Positions 63,339-64,000 of a DNA stretch of 64,000 nt are shown piece after piece. The first letter of the stretch is position 1. Every line of letters starts with the position of its first letter. Below the pieces are notes generated by a model. The model was given only the letters and a program-made list of their open reading frames with translations, was not told the origin of the DNA and did not search any database. The DNA comes from Firmicutes bacterium UBA5227 (GTDB lineage: Bacteria; Bacillota; Clostridia; Tissierellales; Sedimentibacteraceae), in assembly GCA_002409285.1 (NCBI GenBank), contig DHUT01000088.1, positions 10,103 through 74,102 of the forward strand, read 5' to 3'. Position numbers and translations under genes: made by a program.

Positions 63339-64000
63339 TCAGGTCTGGCTTTTTTCATAATCGATTATTTTTTGGATTCCCTGTTCGGTAATTTTCGTTC
63401 CTGTCCTTCCCTTACCAATTGTTATCATGCACTGTTCCTGCAATCCCTGCAGAACGCTGCGCAGGCTGGCATCCCCTATATGCAGCTGCATTGCTTTTAA
63501 CTGCGTATTTAACTGCATTCGACCTATGCCATGATACAGCTGTGAATTTTCCATGATAATCTTCAGAATTTCCATTTCAATAGATGCACTGTTTATTGAG
63601 TTGCCAGGTTTATTTATGTCTTCCCCCGAAACAGTGGTGGTGTCCAAAAGATATTTAGGCAGCATGGATAGTGTCTTGTAATGCACAGCCGCATTTTCGA
63701 GTTCTCTGACATTACCAGGCCAGGTATAACCACACAAAAGCTTTTTATCATAATCCGTCAATTCATTAAATTTTGAATCTAAAAAATTTGACATCAAAGG
63801 AAGTATATCTTCTTTCCTATTTCTCAAAGGTTCAATGGATATGGTTATTACATTTAAACGGTAATATAAATCTTTTCTGAAATTTCCTTTCTCTACCTCA
63901 CTCATTAAGTTCTTGTTTGTTGCGGCAATTATTCTGGTGTCAATATTTATCATCCTGTCACTACCAATGCGCATTATTTGACGTTCCTGCAAAACACGGA
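63339..64000 (-). CDS. Sigma-54-dependent transcription activator, C-terminal part
   Basis: The frame stays open to the window edge (…RVLQERQIMRIGSD), so the N-terminus lies beyond. Visible: AAA+ activator segments INIDTRIIAATNKNL and FRKDLYYRLNVITI (sensor I/arginine-finger region), PLRNRKEDILPL, WPGNVRELENA, then a C-terminal extension of about 100 residues ending in a winged-helix-like part (LQEQCMITIGKGRTGTKIT). The last part differs from the usual Fis-type helix-turn-helix. It would activate RpoN promoters, target unknown. Confidence 0.9.
   Translation of the reverse strand, partial: RVLQERQIMRIGSDRMINIDTRIIAATNKNLMSEVEKGNFRKDLYYRLNVITISIEPLRNRKEDILPLMSNFLDSKFNELTDYDKKLLCGYTWPGNVRELENAAVHYKTLSMLPKYLLDTTTVSGEDINKPGNSINSASIEMEILKIIMENSQLYHGIGRMQLNTQLKAMQLHIGDASLRSVLQGLQEQCMITIGKGRTGTKITEQGIQKIIDYEKSQT

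Noticed and set aside
63319..63355. Plus-strand hairpin AGCCA/TGGCT followed by T5 at the end of the sigma-54 regulator gene
   Set aside because: Stem is only 5 bp with a weak inner pairing, overlaps the coding end of a minus-strand gene, and no plus-strand transcript clearly needs it because a tRNA gene lies between.
1..64000. CRISPR arrays and insertion sequences
   Set aside because: No regularly spaced repeats of 23-40 bp, no transposase gene and no terminal inverted repeats were seen in the window.

Overview
The window is low-GC, densely packed bacterial DNA with strong AGGAGG-type ribosome binding sites, T-box and TPP riboswitches, GreA, RapZ/YvcK, YqhQ, an RqcP-type S4 protein, rubrerythrin, threonine-to-glycine degradation and peptide/nucleoside scavenging genes. 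This fits an anaerobic, amino-acid- and nucleoside-fermenting member of the Bacillota (Clostridia/Tissierellia type). The species cannot be named from the sequence alone. Most genes lie on the minus strand; the plus strand carries a cold-shock fragment, a ferredoxin-like gene, a toxin-antitoxin pair, tenA and a riboswitch-controlled methyltransferase.

Layout. 1-132: end of a cold-shock protein. 325-9217: nucleoside salvage operon (deoD, ADP-ribosylglycohydrolase-like protein, BMP lipoprotein, NupOPQ-type ABC transporter, nucleoside hydrolase, ribokinase) read leftwards from a promoter at 9158-9186. 9256-16155: murB, PHP phosphoesterase, rapZ, yvcK, PAS-SpoIIE phosphatase, pgi, cvfB; whiA, the usual partner of yvcK, is not next to it. 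16324-24037: M42 and M55 peptidases and an oligopeptide ABC importer with a consensus promoter. 24083-28760: rubrerythrin, rqcP, prfA, prmC, yqhQ, greA. 28866-32907: ilvE with an unusual leader, a gene relic, then kbl and tdh. 32936-37454: metallophosphoesterase and a YhaN/YhaO-like (SbcCD-related) pair. 37603-39100: Crp/Fnr regulator divergent from a ferredoxin-like gene with a palindrome placed at -41.5. 39151-40640: truA and a toxin-antitoxin operon. 40645-43797: three-gene ABC importer under a T-box whose specifier reads as tyrosine.

43904-52962 is the most obviously accessory part: a type III restriction endonuclease (Res), its methyltransferase (Mod), a DUF4391-like protein and a large SNF2-type helicase with a PLD-like N-terminal region. 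A decayed 3' end of a tRNA-Leu gene, still followed by its terminator hairpin, sits at 53008-53101 right beside the promoter of this block, which suggests arrival by integration at a tRNA gene.

53277-63233: GTP-type PEP carboxykinase, NhaC antiporter, a catalytically altered 2-hydroxyacid dehydrogenase homologue, rsmI, recQ, an orphan RelB/DinJ antitoxin, tenA, a TPP riboswitch driving a SAM methyltransferase, and tRNA-Leu(CAA). The window ends inside a sigma-54-dependent regulator.

Recurrent theme: in all three ABC importer operons the gene for the secreted binding protein is followed by a stem-loop without a U-tract before the next gene, an arrangement that usually raises the level of binding-protein mRNA relative to the downstream genes.
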